Shown here: in pieces, positions 33,293-44,978 of the stretch
How positions within the stretch are numbered: the stretch's first letter is position 1
Layout of the letters: each line of letters starts with the position of its first letter
DNA from: Sphingomonas sp. HF-S4
GTDB lineage: Bacteria; Pseudomonadota; Alphaproteobacteria; Sphingomonadales; Sphingomonadaceae
Assembly: GCF_032911445.1 (NCBI RefSeq)
Contig: NZ_JAWJEJ010000001.1
Location: 1,364,001 to 1,428,000 of the forward strand
Direction: 5' to 3'
DNA: 64,000 nucleotides
The notes under the pieces: generated by a model
Told to the model about the DNA's origin: nothing
Databases searched by the model: none
Seen by the model: the letters and a program-made list of their open reading frames with translations, nothing else
Made by a program: the position numbers and the translations under genes

Positions 33293-34096
33293 ATGACGAC
33301 GGACAAGGAACAATCGCGCCGGCGCGTGCAGTCGATCGAAGTCGGCTTCCGCGTGCTGCGCGTGCTGCGCATGGCCGAGGGCGCGCTGCCGCTGCGCGAG
33401 ATCGCCGCGCGCGCGAGCATGCCGCCGAGCAAGGTCCATCTCTACCTCGTCAGCTTCGTGCGCGAGAACATGGCGTACCAGGATCCGCAGAACGGCCATT
33501 ACGGGCTCGGTTCGTTCGCGATCCAGCTCGGCCTCGCCGCAATTCGACAACTCGACGTCGTCACCCTCGCCGCCGACGCCCTGACTGAGCTGCGCGACAA
33601 GACCGACTGCGCGATCTACCTCTCGCTCTGGGGCGATCGCGGCCCATGCATCGTCGCCAAGGCCGATGGGCGGATGCAGGGCTCGTTCTCGGTGCGGCTC
33701 GGCTATATCCTGCCGCTCACCACCACGGCGACGGGCCTGGTCTTCCTTGCCAACCTGCCGCCCTACGATACCGAGCGCGCGCTAGAGGCCCAGCGCGCCT
33801 ATGACGGCGAGAACGCGCGCGCGCCCTCGCCCGAGGATCTGGCCGCCAGCCTCGATACGGTGCGCGGCCAGGGCTATGCCTCGACCGTCGGGATGCTCAA
33901 CCGCAATTTCGCGGGCATCGCCGCACCGATCCTGGATTACAGCGGCAAGATCGCGGCGACGCTGACGCTGCTCGGCCATAGCGAATTCCTCGGCAAGGCG
34001 CGGCACAAGGAATTCGTCAAGCTGCTGCTCGATGCCGCAGGGACGGTGTCGCAGCGCATGGGCGCTGCACCCGGGATGGCGGGCGAAGCAGACTGA
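33293..34096 (+). CDS. IclR-family transcriptional regulator
   Basis: This is a 267-residue IclR-type regulator with an N-terminal winged helix (RRVQSIEVGFRVLRVLRMA, LPLREIAARASMPPSKVHLY) and a C-terminal GAF-like effector domain ending in APILDYSGKIAATLTLLG. IclR proteins often govern aromatic acid catabolism (PcaR and PobR types). The ATG at 33293 has GAGGGGAG directly upstream; an in-frame ATG at 33218 would add 25 atypical residues. It follows the VOC gene by 98 bases in the same direction. A GC-rich repeat follows the stop. Confidence 0.9.
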   Translation: MTTDKEQSRRRVQSIEVGFRVLRVLRMAEGALPLREIAARASMPPSKVHLYLVSFVRENMAYQDPQNGHYGLGSFAIQLGLAAIRQLDVVTLAADALTELRDKTDCAIYLSLWGDRGPCIVAKADGRMQGSFSVRLGYILPLTTTATGLVFLANLPPYDTERALEAQRAYDGENARAPSPEDLAASLDTVRGQGYASTVGMLNRNFAGIAAPILDYSGKIAATLTLLGHSEFLGKARHKEFVKLLLDAAGTVSQRMGAAPGMAGEAD

Positions 34097-34105
34097 CCCT
34101 TGGAT

Positions 34106-34258
34106 CCCCCTCCCTGAAAGGGAGGGGCTAGGGGTGGGTTTAGAAAAGGTCGGGGCTCGATGCCGCGACCTTTTCTGTTTTGCCGAGATGTTGGGCGAGT
34201 TGTTGAGCGCGCAGACGCGCGCACCCACCCCCCGCCCCTCCCTTTCAGGGAGGGGGGC
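34106..34258. repeat. GC-rich inverted-repeat element, copy 2
   Basis: This element lies between the convergent IclR and DUF3060 genes. CCCCCTCCCTGAAAGGGAGGGG at the left and CCCGCCCCTCCCTTTCAGGGAGGGG at the right mirror each other. The inner stretch CGCAGACGCGCGCACCCACC matches the element at 1556-1700. Another internal inverted repeat reads AGAAAAGGTCG...CGACCTTTTCT (34143-34175). Confidence 0.85.
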
Positions 34259-34261
34259 CTC

Positions 34262-34609
34262 TCACCGCGCGCGTGAAATCCGGTTGCCGGCGCCCTGAAC
34301 GCTGAGCCGCGGCTTGGCGGTGCCCGGCGCGCGCCAGTAAATCTCGTTGCTGGCACCGACCACCCGGATCCGCGAAACCTTGGCGAGATCGATGGTGACG
34401 CGATTGCCCGCGCCGGTGATCGTCAGGCTGGTGCACGCCCCGGTGATGGTCATGACGTTGCTGGCGCCCTCGATCGAGGCAGCGCCGCCGTTGCAGTCCA
34501 GCTCGGACTCCTCGCCCGCCCCCGTGAAGTCGGCCTGCGCCTGGGCAGGCATCGCCCCCAGCAACGCCGCCGGCGCCAGACCAAGAAACACCATATTGCG
34601 ATACCGCAT
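34262..34609 (-). CDS. Exported DUF3060-like protein
   Basis: This is a 115-residue exported protein with a signal peptide (residues 1-24, ending AQA) followed by short repeated beta segments of the form GASNVMTITGAC, SLTITGAGNRVTID and VVGASNEIYW. The pattern matches DUF3060, a family of small secreted or periplasmic proteins without known function. The ATG at 34609 has GAGAGGG five bases upstream; a GTG at 34615 is the alternative. It ends in a GC-rich repeat. No functional link to the neighbouring regulator genes is visible. Confidence 0.75.
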   Translation of the reverse strand: MRYRNMVFLGLAPAALLGAMPAQAQADFTGAGEESELDCNGGAASIEGASNVMTITGACTSLTITGAGNRVTIDLAKVSRIRVVGASNEIYWRAPGTAKPRLSVQGAGNRISRAR

Positions 34610-34672
34610 CGACACCCTCTCACTCGTTACGCAGTCGCAAGGATACGCGCGACCCGGCTTCCGGTTCCGCTC

Positions 34673-35191
34673 CTAAGGCCGCTGCACCCCCGCGCGCCGA
34701 TATTCGTCGGTGAACTCCTCGGCATCGCCATCGCCGGCCGGCACCACGCTCAGCGAGTCGAGCAGCCGGAACAGCAGCCCACGCAGCTGCGCCTGCTCCT
34801 CCCCGTCGAGCGGCGCGAGCAGCTCCGCCTCCAGCGTCCGCGTGTCCTTCTGCAATTGCGCCAGCGTGCGTTCGCCCGCCGGAGTCAGGCGCAGCTCGAG
34901 CAACCGTTTGTTGGCATCGCTCACTCGGCGGCCGATCAGCCCCTTGGTTTCGAGCAACGCGATCTGCTTGATCATCGTCTGCGGCTTGACGTCGTAGAGC
35001 CGCGCCAGCTCGGCCGAGGACAGGTCGGGCCGGGTCGACAGCGTCGTCAGGATGCGGAACTGCACCGCGGTGACACCGAGCGGGCCTAATACCGCTTCCA
35101 GCCGCACATAGGCCTTGTACTGCACCTGCTTGACCAGATGCAGGATCGATTGCGTCGTGCGGTCTGACGTCGGCTCTGCGGCTTGCTCCAT
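34673..35191 (-). CDS. MarR-family transcriptional regulator
   Basis: This is a 172-residue MarR-type regulator with the winged-helix core LGVTAVQFRILTTLSTRPDL, SSAELARLYDVKPQTMIKQI and the wing GLIGRRVSDANKRLLELRLT. MarR proteins generally repress adjacent genes and are released by aromatic ligands. It diverges from the MFS permease gene at 35350, and that gap contains a 19-base imperfect palindrome with GCTTATA at its centre. It is therefore the first candidate for recognising the GCTTATA motif that recurs in this region. Confidence 0.92.
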   Translation of the reverse strand: MEQAAEPTSDRTTQSILHLVKQVQYKAYVRLEAVLGPLGVTAVQFRILTTLSTRPDLSSAELARLYDVKPQTMIKQIALLETKGLIGRRVSDANKRLLELRLTPAGERTLAQLQKDTRTLEAELLAPLDGEEQAQLRGLLFRLLDSLSVVPAGDGDAEEFTDEYRRAGVQRP

Positions 35192-35276
35192 GCCCGCTTG
35201 ATGTCGCTTTCGCCCCGACGTGTCCAGCCACCGCCCGCCACATTCTCAGCCATACTGACATATTCCGCTTGCCATT

Positions 35277-35295
35277 CGTTTGCTTATAGCGAACG
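35277..35295. promoter_or_regulatory. Candidate MarR operator with GCTTATA core
   Basis: CGTTTGCT-TAT-AGCGAACG is an inverted repeat with one mismatched pair (T/G at positions 5 and 15) in 8-base arms. It lies 55 bases before the MFS start and 85 before the MarR start, the usual place for a shared operator. GCTTATA is at 35282-35288. Confidence 0.6.
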
Positions 35296-35349
35296 ATGTC
35301 CGTCAAGAACGAGCGATTCCGCGCGAGCGGGAAGCCAGGGGAGAGGGCT

Positions 35350-36705
35350 ATGGCCACCGCATCCGATACGACCGATGTCGACAGCTTCCTGGACGGGCTG
35401 AAGTTCAGCCGCTTCCATCTCGGCATCCTCCTGCTGTGCACTGCGCTGACCGCGATCGACGGCTACGAGCTCTATGTCGTCGGCTGGGTGCTGCCCGAGC
35501 TCGCCAAGGACTTCGGCGTGCCGCGCACCGCGATCACCGCGGCGATGGTCGCGCAACAGGTCGGCATGCTGCTCGGCGGGTTCGTCATCCCGCCGCTCGC
35601 CGATCGGCTCGGCCGGCCGCGGCTGCTGCTGTTCTGCTACACCGGCATGATGCTGAGCGCGCTCGCGATCATCCTCACCGACGCGCTGGTCCCCTTCACC
35701 GTCTGCCGCTTCTTCGCCGGCTTCTTCGGCACCGCGATGATCCCGATCCTCGTCACGCTGACGTCGGAGACCGCACCCCGTCGGCTACGCTCGACGATGA
35801 GCACCATAACGGTCAGCGGCACGATGATCGGCGCGCTGCTCGGCGCGCTGATGCAGGGGTTCATCCTCGAGCCGTTCGGCTGGCGCGGCGCCTTCTGGAT
35901 CGCCGTGGCGATGCCCGCGCTGATGCTGCCGGTGATCTTCCTATTTCTCCCCGAATCGCTGCGTTCGATGGTTGCGCGCAATTCGCAGGATCCGGCGATC
36001 CCGGCCCTGGTGAAGCGGATGCAGCCGCGAGGCGCCTCCTCGGTGACGCTGTCGGCGCCGCCCGCGCCCGAGCGCAGCACCACCGCGACCGCGACGTTGC
36101 TCGCCGACATCTTCGGCCCGGGCCAGCGGCTCAAGACCTTCCTGATGTGGGGCATCGCGATCTCGAGCTTCATCTTCATCACCGCGGGCGTGTGGAAGAC
36201 GACGATTTTCAAGGACGTCGTCGGGCTACCGTGGAAGCAGGTCGCGCTGATCAACGGCACCAACACCGTCGCCGGCTTCATCGGCATGCTCAGCATCGGC
36301 TTCTTCATCGATCGCTTCGGCTTCAAGCGGGTGATGAGCGGCACCTTCCTGCTCGCCGCGCTGGGATCGCTGATGATCGGCCTCACCGCGCCCAGCGCCG
36401 CGATGTACGTCGCGGTGATCGCAATGGCGATGTGCCAGCATGGCGGGCAGGCGAGCATCCCGGCGCTCGCCGCCGCGCTCTATCCGCCGCGCAGCCGCGC
36501 CACCGGCATCGGCTGGACCTATGCCGCCGCGCGCGTCGCTTCGGTCGGGGCGCCGTTCTTCGGCGATTTCGTGCTCAAGGGCGGGTTCGGGCCGGTCGGC
36601 ATCTTCGCGATGCTCGGCGTCCCGCTCGCTTCGGCGGGGATCCTCACCTTCTGGCTGATGAGCCTCAAGGGCGCGCCGCAGCCGGTGCGCGCCGGCCATG
36701 GCTGA
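35350..36705 (+). CDS. MFS transporter, aromatic acid symporter-like
   Basis: This is a 451-residue inner-membrane permease with about 12 membrane segments. IDGYELYVVGWVLPEL matches the family's D-G-(Y/F)-(D/E) motif in segment 1 and PPLADRLGRPR is the loop 2-3 motif. It probably imports an organic acid substrate of the cluster. The ATG at 35350 is preferred because GGGGAGAGGG precedes it closely; an ATG at 35296 lies beside the operator palindrome. Its stop overlaps the next amidohydrolase gene by 8 bases, repeating the permease-amidohydrolase pairing of the operon at 17871-20909. Confidence 0.9.
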   Translation: MATASDTTDVDSFLDGLKFSRFHLGILLLCTALTAIDGYELYVVGWVLPELAKDFGVPRTAITAAMVAQQVGMLLGGFVIPPLADRLGRPRLLLFCYTGMMLSALAIILTDALVPFTVCRFFAGFFGTAMIPILVTLTSETAPRRLRSTMSTITVSGTMIGALLGALMQGFILEPFGWRGAFWIAVAMPALMLPVIFLFLPESLRSMVARNSQDPAIPALVKRMQPRGASSVTLSAPPAPERSTTATATLLADIFGPGQRLKTFLMWGIAISSFIFITAGVWKTTIFKDVVGLPWKQVALINGTNTVAGFIGMLSIGFFIDRFGFKRVMSGTFLLAALGSLMIGLTAPSAAMYVAVIAMAMCQHGGQASIPALAAALYPPRSRATGIGWTYAAARVASVGAPFFGDFVLKGGFGPVGIFAMLGVPLASAGILTFWLMSLKGAPQPVRAGHG

Positions 36706-37507
36706 GGCGCCGGCGGTTGACGCCCATGCGCATGTCTTCACCCGGTCGATGCCCTTCGCGGCCGATGCGCATGCGCGGCCGGACTATGACTATCCGGCCG
36801 AAGCGTGGCTCGCCGATCTCGACCGTCACGGCATCGCGTATGGCGTGATCGCCGCGGCGAGCCTGTTCGACGACGGCAATGCCTATACGCTGGCGACGCT
36901 CGCCCGGCATCCGCGGCTGCGCGCCACGGTGCTCGTGCCGCCTGAGACCGATAGCGCGACACTGCGCGACATGGCCAATCTCGGCGTGGTCGGCGTCCGC
37001 CTCATCTGGCGGCGGCGCGCGGCGCTGCCCGCTCTCGACGCCGAGCCTTGGCGCGGCATGCTTCGCCGCCTCGCCGATACCGGGCTGCATGTCGAGCTGC
37101 TCGCCGGCAGCGCGCAATTGCCGATCCTGCTGCCGCGTTTGGCCGACGCCGATGTGCGCGTCGTCGTCGACCATTTCGGTGTCCCGTCGCGTGATCCCTT
37201 CGAGCGCTCGGCAGGCACCGGCGCGCTGCTCCGCGCCGTCGATACGGGCCGCGTCTGGGTGAAAATCTCCGCGGGCTTCCGCATCGACCATGCGACCGCA
37301 GCCGAAGTCGCCGGCCGCCTGCTCACCCAGGCCGGGCCGGAGCGGTTGCTCTGGGGCAGCGACGCGCCGTTCGTGAACCACGAGGCCGGCGTTACCTACG
37401 CCGACACGCTCGACCTCTACCATCGCCTCGTGCCCGATCCCGCCACCCGTGCGGCAATCGATCGCACCGCGCTCGCGCTCTACTTCAACTCGGAAGGTAT
37501 GCCATGA
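36698..37507 (+). CDS. Amidohydrolase-2 family TIM-barrel hydrolase (C), paralogue of B
   Basis: This 269-residue amidohydrolase-2 protein has AVDAHAHVFTRSMPF at the N-terminus (metal His9, His11), VVDHFGVPS in the middle and WGSDAPFVNHE near the C-terminus. The protein at 17871 shares ARPDYDYP-like, DLDxHGIA and GRVWVKISAGFR-like segments throughout, so the two are paralogues. It overlaps the permease gene before it and the small SnoaL-like gene after it, giving a three-gene rightward operon. A lactone or ring-carboxylate substrate is likely. Confidence 0.87.
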   Translation: MAEAPAVDAHAHVFTRSMPFAADAHARPDYDYPAEAWLADLDRHGIAYGVIAAASLFDDGNAYTLATLARHPRLRATVLVPPETDSATLRDMANLGVVGVRLIWRRRAALPALDAEPWRGMLRRLADTGLHVELLAGSAQLPILLPRLADADVRVVVDHFGVPSRDPFERSAGTGALLRAVDTGRVWVKISAGFRIDHATAAEVAGRLLTQAGPERLLWGSDAPFVNHEAGVTYADTLDLYHRLVPDPATRAAIDRTALALYFNSEGMP

Positions 37508-37953
37508 ATCGCCGGGAACGCGCCCTCGCCACCGCCGAGCTCGAAATGGGCCTCGCCGATTTCTGGCACGACGTCGACACCAATTGGGGCCGCAACGCGG
37601 GCAGCTATTACGCGCCCGAGGGCGTCTATGTCTCGGGCAGGCTCAATCTCCAGGGCCGCGAGGCGATCCAGGGCTTCTATAGCTGGCGCGAAGATCGCGG
37701 CGAGCGCGTCGCGGTCCACGCCTTCAGCAACTTCCGCGCCGAGTTCGACGGCGCGGGTGGCGCCACCGCGCATTGGTACATGCTCCTCTGGGGTGCCGAC
37801 GGCCCCGTCCCGCACGCCAGCGAACCGCCCACGCGGATCAGCCGCGCCACCGAAACCTTCCGCTGGGACGAGGGCGAGCAGCGCTGGCTGTGCACGCGGC
37901 GCGAGCTGGTCAATTTGTTCAAGGGCGGCGCTCAGCTCAATTTTAGCGGGTAA
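37504..37953 (+). CDS. SnoaL/NTF2-like protein
   Basis: This is a 149-residue protein of the NTF2-like cone fold, resembling SnoaL-type domains: ADFWHDVDTNWGRNAGSYYAPEG, GREAIQGFYSWRED, GGATAHWYMLLWG and EPPTRISRATETFR. Members act as small-molecule isomerases, dehydratases or hydrolases, or as non-catalytic binders. An Asp/His/Trp-lined pocket is plausible (HDVDTNW, HWYM). It overlaps the amidohydrolase gene (ATGA). The precise role is unknown. Confidence 0.78.
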   Translation: MNRRERALATAELEMGLADFWHDVDTNWGRNAGSYYAPEGVYVSGRLNLQGREAIQGFYSWREDRGERVAVHAFSNFRAEFDGAGGATAHWYMLLWGADGPVPHASEPPTRISRATETFRWDEGEQRWLCTRRELVNLFKGGAQLNFSG

Positions 37954-37974
37954 GCTCTCCTCTACTCGCATATG

Positions 37975-38002
37975 AAAAGGGGCGCCCGTTGCCGGACGCC
38001 CC
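37975..38002 (-). terminator. Rho-independent terminator of the leftward TonB receptor gene
   Basis: On the minus strand GGGGCGTCCG, loop GCAA, CGGGCGCCCC is followed by TTTT. It starts 25 bases after the receptor stop codon. It also faces the end of the rightward SnoaL-like gene. Confidence 0.85.
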
Positions 38003-38026
38003 TTCCCCTTTCGCCTTCCCCAAGGC

Positions 38027-40912
<2,886 letters not shown>

Positions 40913-41309
40913 TTCGACCTCCCCTCAAAAGGACATGGGGGCCGCTTTGGCGCGGCTCTCCCACGGTAGTCCCCGCATCCGAGCCACGTATCGGCATTCC
41001 GATACAACGAATCTCGTTCCGGATTAACGAACGTCGATTGCTTATGGCAGATAAGCCAGGCTTACAACCTGAAAATCACACCATTACGGATATCGTTCGT
41101 CGATGACGAGTAAGCTGCATCGGGCATTTTGCGCCTCGATTTCCTCCTCGCAAGGGAGGGGAGCCTATTTGCGCCTGCGATTTCGTGGTTACACCCGCGC
41201 ATCCAATGCCATCCGGTTATCGGACGCCACCGGATAAAGAATTGGACGGTTCGTCATTGACGAACACAGTCTGTCCACCACAAAATGATAAGAATGTCGG
41301 AGGGGAGTT
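40913..41309. promoter_or_regulatory. 397-base divergent control region between two TonB receptor genes
   Basis: No gene is visible here. Notable sites are GCTTAT-GGCAG-ATAAGC (41040-41056), a perfect 6+6 palindrome containing the recurring GCTTAT word, and GTTCGTC-ATT-GACGAAC (41249-41265), a perfect 7+7 palindrome 44 bases before the rightward receptor start. The word ACGAAC/GTTCGT appears several more times, for example near 41028 and 41095. A partial GC-rich hairpin lies at 41143-41163. At least two regulators or two promoters seem likely. Confidence 0.6.
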
Positions 41310-44255
41310 ATGTCGAGCGACACTCTGGGGGCGGATTCCGCCCTGCGAAAATTGCGGCCCGCGCAGGCGGCACTCTCGCTCCGAACCCGCATCGTGGTCA
41401 AGCCATTCCACGCGACGACGCTGTTCGCGCTGCTCGCCGGCGCGCCGATGCTGCTGATCCCGGGACACGCCTTCGCCCAGGAAGCCCCCGTTGCCGCTGA
41501 GACGCCGCAGGAAGACATCGCCACCGACGACGCTGCGTCCGAGCCCGCGATCGTCGTCACCGGCACTCGGATCAGCGGCTTCACCGCACCCACCCCGGTC
41601 ACCACGCTCGGCACCGAGGAACTCGAGGCCAAGGCCGTCAGCACCGTCTCCGAACTGCTCGACGACGTCCCCCAGCTCCGCATCAACCAGAATATCGGCA
41701 AGTCGAGCGAGCCCGTCGGCGGCTCGAACGCGGATCTGCGCGGCCTCGGCACCCAGCGCACGCTCGTTCTGCTCGACGGCCGCCGCGTTGCCCCGACCGA
41801 CCCCGCCGGCACGATCGACACCAACATCGTTCCCACCGCGCTGATCAGCAACATCGAGATCGTCACCGGCGGCGCCTCGGCCGCCTATGGCTCGGACGCC
41901 GTCGCCGGCGTGGTCAATTTCACGCTCGACAAGAAGTTCACCGGGTTCAAGCTCGACGCGTCCTACGGCCAGACCAGGTACGACGACCACCACCGCCCGT
42001 CGGTCAGCGCCGCCTGGGGCACCAGCCTGTTCGAGGACCGGCTGCACGTCACCGTCGCGGGCGACTATCTGCACAATGACGGCCAGACCTCGCAGGCCAG
42101 CCGCCCCTGGGGCAACGACCAGACCGCGCTGCTGACCAACCCCGCCTACACTCCCACCAACGGCCAGCCGCGCCTGCTGATCGTCGACAATTCGCGCTTC
42201 ACCCAGATGACCGCGGGCGGCGTGCTGGTCGGCGGCACCGCGGCGCAGCGCGCAACGGCGTTCGCGCTGGCACAGCGCCTCGGCTTCGCCGCCGGCAGCG
42301 GCGTGCAATTCGACGCGCGCGGCAATCCGGTGCCCTTCGCCTATGGCACCAATATCGGCGGCACCTTCATGACCGGCGGCGACGGCGCGAGTGTCGAGGA
42401 CGACGGCAACATCATGCCCGAGATCGAGCGCTATACCGGGTACGGCAGCGTCCGCTTCGACGTGACGCCGAACGTCACCTTGTTCGTCGACGCGCTATAT
42501 TCGCAGGTCGACACGCTCTCGGACCTGACGCCGAACCCCGACAATGGCGGCATCACCATCCGCAACGACAATGCCTTCCTCGCGAATTCGCTGCGTGCCG
42601 CGATGGCCGGCGCCGGGCTCACCAGCATCGCGATCGGCCGGATGAACTACGAGGACGGCTATTCGATCTTCGACAGTTCGACCAAGTCGCGCCGCGTGAC
42701 GTTCGGGGTCGAGGGCCGGTTCGGCGGTTGGTCGTGGGATATCTCGGGCCAGATCGGCCGCAACAGCTATTTCCAGCGCAGCGACAACAACCGGATCAAC
42801 AATCGCTGGACGCTGGGGCTCGACAGCGTAATCAACCCGGCGACCGGCCAGCCGATCTGCCGCGCGCTGCTCAACAATCCCAACCCCACGGCCGCGCAGG
42901 ATCCCTATCGCGACATCCGCGATTGCCAGCCTATCAATCCGTTCGGCGCGGGGGCGATCAGCGAGCGCGCAGTCGACTATTATGCCGGCTCCTCCTATCT
43001 GCGCTCGCATCAGGAGCAGGACGTGTTCGCCGCCAATCTGTCGGGCAGCCCGTTCGCCACCTGGGCGGGCGACGTCAAGGTGGCGGTCGGCGCCGAATAT
43101 CGCCGCGAGCAGACGGTGCAGACCTCCGATCCGAACTCGGCGCTGCGGCGCTGGCGCTCGGTCAACGCCCAGCCCTTTACCGGCGAATACAACGTCAAGG
43201 AGGCGTTTGCCGAGGTCGTCATCCCGCTGGCCCAGGGCAGCGCCTTTGCCGAGAATCTCGATCTCAACGGCGCGCTACGCTACACCGATTACTCGACCAG
43301 CGGCGGGGTCGTGACCTGGAAGGTCGGCGTCAACTATTCGCCCTTCGCTGATCTGCGCTTCCGCGGCACCCTGTCGCGCGACATCCGCGCGCCGAACAAT
43401 TACGAGCTGTTCTCGCGCGGCAACCAGGTGATCAACGCAATTATCGACCCGCGCACCAACGTCTCGCGCCAGACCGTCCAGATCACCAGCGGCAATCCCG
43501 ATCTCCAGCCCGAAAAGGCCGATACGCTCACCGCGGGCGTGATCTACCAGCCGTCCTGGCTGCAGGGCTTCCGCGCCTCGGTCGATTACTATTCGATCAA
43601 GATCAACCAGGCGATCTCGACGATCGCGCCACAGGGCATCGTCGATTTCTGCAACGCCGGCCGCACCGAATTCTGCGCAGGCGTCATCCGCGATCCGGTG
43701 ACGCAGATCCTCACGCAAGTGAACGTCATCCCGTTCAACGCGGACTCGCTCAAGACCAGCGGCGTCGATGTCGAGCTGCAATACCGGTTCGAAATGCTCG
43801 GCGGCAGCGTCAAGCTGCGCGGGCTGGCGAATTACGTCTCTGAGCTGTCGACCACGTCGAACGGCGTCACCAACGACTATGTCGGCCTGGCCGGCATCTC
43901 GCCGCCGCCGGCGGGCGTGCCCGAATGGCGCGTCAATCTCGACGCCGACTATGCGATCGGCGATTTCAAGTTCGGCGTGGGCTATCGCTACATCGACGGC
44001 GGCAAGTTCGACACGCGCTTCAACACCACCACGCTCGACCTCGCCGACAACAGTGTCGCCGGTCGCTCCTATGTCGATCTCTCGGCCGCCTATCGCCTGT
44101 CGAAGCAGTTCGAGCTCTACGGCCGCGTCGAGAACCTGTTCAACGTCTACCCGCCTATCACGCCGAACGGCATCACCCAGCCGACAGTAGCGAACGGGAC
44201 GTTCTTCGATCGGCGCGGCACCTTCTTCGTAGTCGGCGGCCGCCTGCGGCTCTGA
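41310..44255 (+). CDS. TonB-dependent outer-membrane receptor 2
   Basis: This is a 981-residue receptor of the same broad group as its divergent neighbour. The N-terminal region is long: a signal segment (LFALLAGAPMLLIPGHAFAQ) ends near residue 57. Then come a TonB-box-like AIVVTGTRISG, the plug (VSELLDDVPQLRIN, DLRGLGTQRTLVLLDGRRV, IVTGGASAAYGSDAVAG) and a barrel ending FVVGGRLRL. The ATG has GGAGGGGA upstream. An internal start nearer the signal segment (the Val-Val-Lys region) is possible. With receptor 1 it probably forms the outer-membrane entry for compounds handled by the 17-37 kb block. Confidence 0.92.
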   Translation: MSSDTLGADSALRKLRPAQAALSLRTRIVVKPFHATTLFALLAGAPMLLIPGHAFAQEAPVAAETPQEDIATDDAASEPAIVVTGTRISGFTAPTPVTTLGTEELEAKAVSTVSELLDDVPQLRINQNIGKSSEPVGGSNADLRGLGTQRTLVLLDGRRVAPTDPAGTIDTNIVPTALISNIEIVTGGASAAYGSDAVAGVVNFTLDKKFTGFKLDASYGQTRYDDHHRPSVSAAWGTSLFEDRLHVTVAGDYLHNDGQTSQASRPWGNDQTALLTNPAYTPTNGQPRLLIVDNSRFTQMTAGGVLVGGTAAQRATAFALAQRLGFAAGSGVQFDARGNPVPFAYGTNIGGTFMTGGDGASVEDDGNIMPEIERYTGYGSVRFDVTPNVTLFVDALYSQVDTLSDLTPNPDNGGITIRNDNAFLANSLRAAMAGAGLTSIAIGRMNYEDGYSIFDSSTKSRRVTFGVEGRFGGWSWDISGQIGRNSYFQRSDNNRINNRWTLGLDSVINPATGQPICRALLNNPNPTAAQDPYRDIRDCQPINPFGAGAISERAVDYYAGSSYLRSHQEQDVFAANLSGSPFATWAGDVKVAVGAEYRREQTVQTSDPNSALRRWRSVNAQPFTGEYNVKEAFAEVVIPLAQGSAFAENLDLNGALRYTDYSTSGGVVTWKVGVNYSPFADLRFRGTLSRDIRAPNNYELFSRGNQVINAIIDPRTNVSRQTVQITSGNPDLQPEKADTLTAGVIYQPSWLQGFRASVDYYSIKINQAISTIAPQGIVDFCNAGRTEFCAGVIRDPVTQILTQVNVIPFNADSLKTSGVDVELQYRFEMLGGSVKLRGLANYVSELSTTSNGVTNDYVGLAGISPPPAGVPEWRVNLDADYAIGDFKFGVGYRYIDGGKFDTRFNTTTLDLADNSVAGRSYVDLSAAYRLSKQFELYGRVENLFNVYPPITPNGITQPTVANGTFFDRRGTFFVVGGRLRL

Positions 44256-44283
44256 CGGGGCGGCTGTATCAGCTTATCTTCCT

Positions 44284-44473
44284 CGCCCCCTCCAAGGGGG
44301 AGAGGGTTGCGTAGACTTGGGTCCGCTTCTTCAGCGGGCCCTAGTCGGAGCTGGGTGAGGGGGTGCGGCTGCGCAGCAGCCGCGCGAGGCTTCGCCTCGC
44401 TCTACCCCTTTCCAAGCTACGCTAGGCAGCAAGCTGCCGACCTTCGCTATCCTCTCCCCTAGCAAGGGAGGAT
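44284..44473. repeat. Multi-hairpin intergenic element after receptor 2
   Basis: Five hairpins follow each other: CCCCCTCC/AAGGGGG at 44286-44300, CGGCTGCGCAGCAGCCG near 44366, CGAGGCTTCGCCTCG near 44386, GGCAGCAAGCTGCC near 44425 and ATCCTCTCCC/GGGAGGAT at the right end. It lies between the convergent receptor 2 and YkgJ genes and resembles the GC-rich element family. The first hairpin may terminate the receptor transcript. Confidence 0.65.
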
Positions 44474-44501
44474 AGTTTGAAGCGAATGCCGCTTCCATCC
44501 A

Positions 44502-44957
44502 TCACCGTCGCGGAGTTGCCGCGACGATCTTCTCGAACGCCGCGACCTGCATGTCGGTATCGAGCAGATGGTCGAGCCCCATCGTCTCGGCCAGCTTCAA
44601 TCTGTCGCGACCGCGCTCGACGATTGCCTCCTCCAGCACGTCGCCCCGCGCCCACAGCGCGTCGCGCTTGGCCCGCGGCAATCGTCCCAGCGCCTTGAAC
44701 ATCCGCGCGCAGTGAAAGCGCCGGCACGTCCACGGCGCGCGCCCGTGAATCGCGCAGCCATCCTCGACAAGATACACGCAAAACCCGGTCCGCGGATCGC
44801 GCTTCAGCGCGGGGACGCGCCGGCCGGGATAGAGCGCGCTGGCGATATATTCCACGTCATAGCTGGCGACGTCGTCACCCGCCTCCGGGCGCAGGATCAC
44901 CTGGTCGGTCTTGCAGCATTCGGTGCAGCCATCGCACGGAATGGCGTTCTGATCCAT
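44502..44957 (-). CDS. YkgJ family cysteine cluster protein
   Basis: This is a 151-residue protein with the conserved Cys cluster CDGCTECCKTD near the N-terminus and further Cys in GFCVYLVEDGCAIH and WTCRRFHCARMF. This arrangement fits the YkgJ family, thought to bind zinc or an iron-sulfur cluster, with no established reaction. It follows the acyl-CoA synthetase gene by 21 bases in the same direction and may be co-transcribed with it. Confidence 0.85.
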   Translation of the reverse strand: MDQNAIPCDGCTECCKTDQVILRPEAGDDVASYDVEYIASALYPGRRVPALKRDPRTGFCVYLVEDGCAIHGRAPWTCRRFHCARMFKALGRLPRAKRDALWARGDVLEEAIVERGRDRLKLAETMGLDHLLDTDMQVAAFEKIVAATPRR

Positions 44958-44978
44958 GCGCCGCCCTCGGCCCTCCGG

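Noticed and set aside
41139..41163. Terminator inside the TonB control region (TCCTCCTCGCAAGGGAGGGG)
   Set aside because: The stem is short and no gene ends here. It is better seen as a fragment of the GC-rich repeat family.
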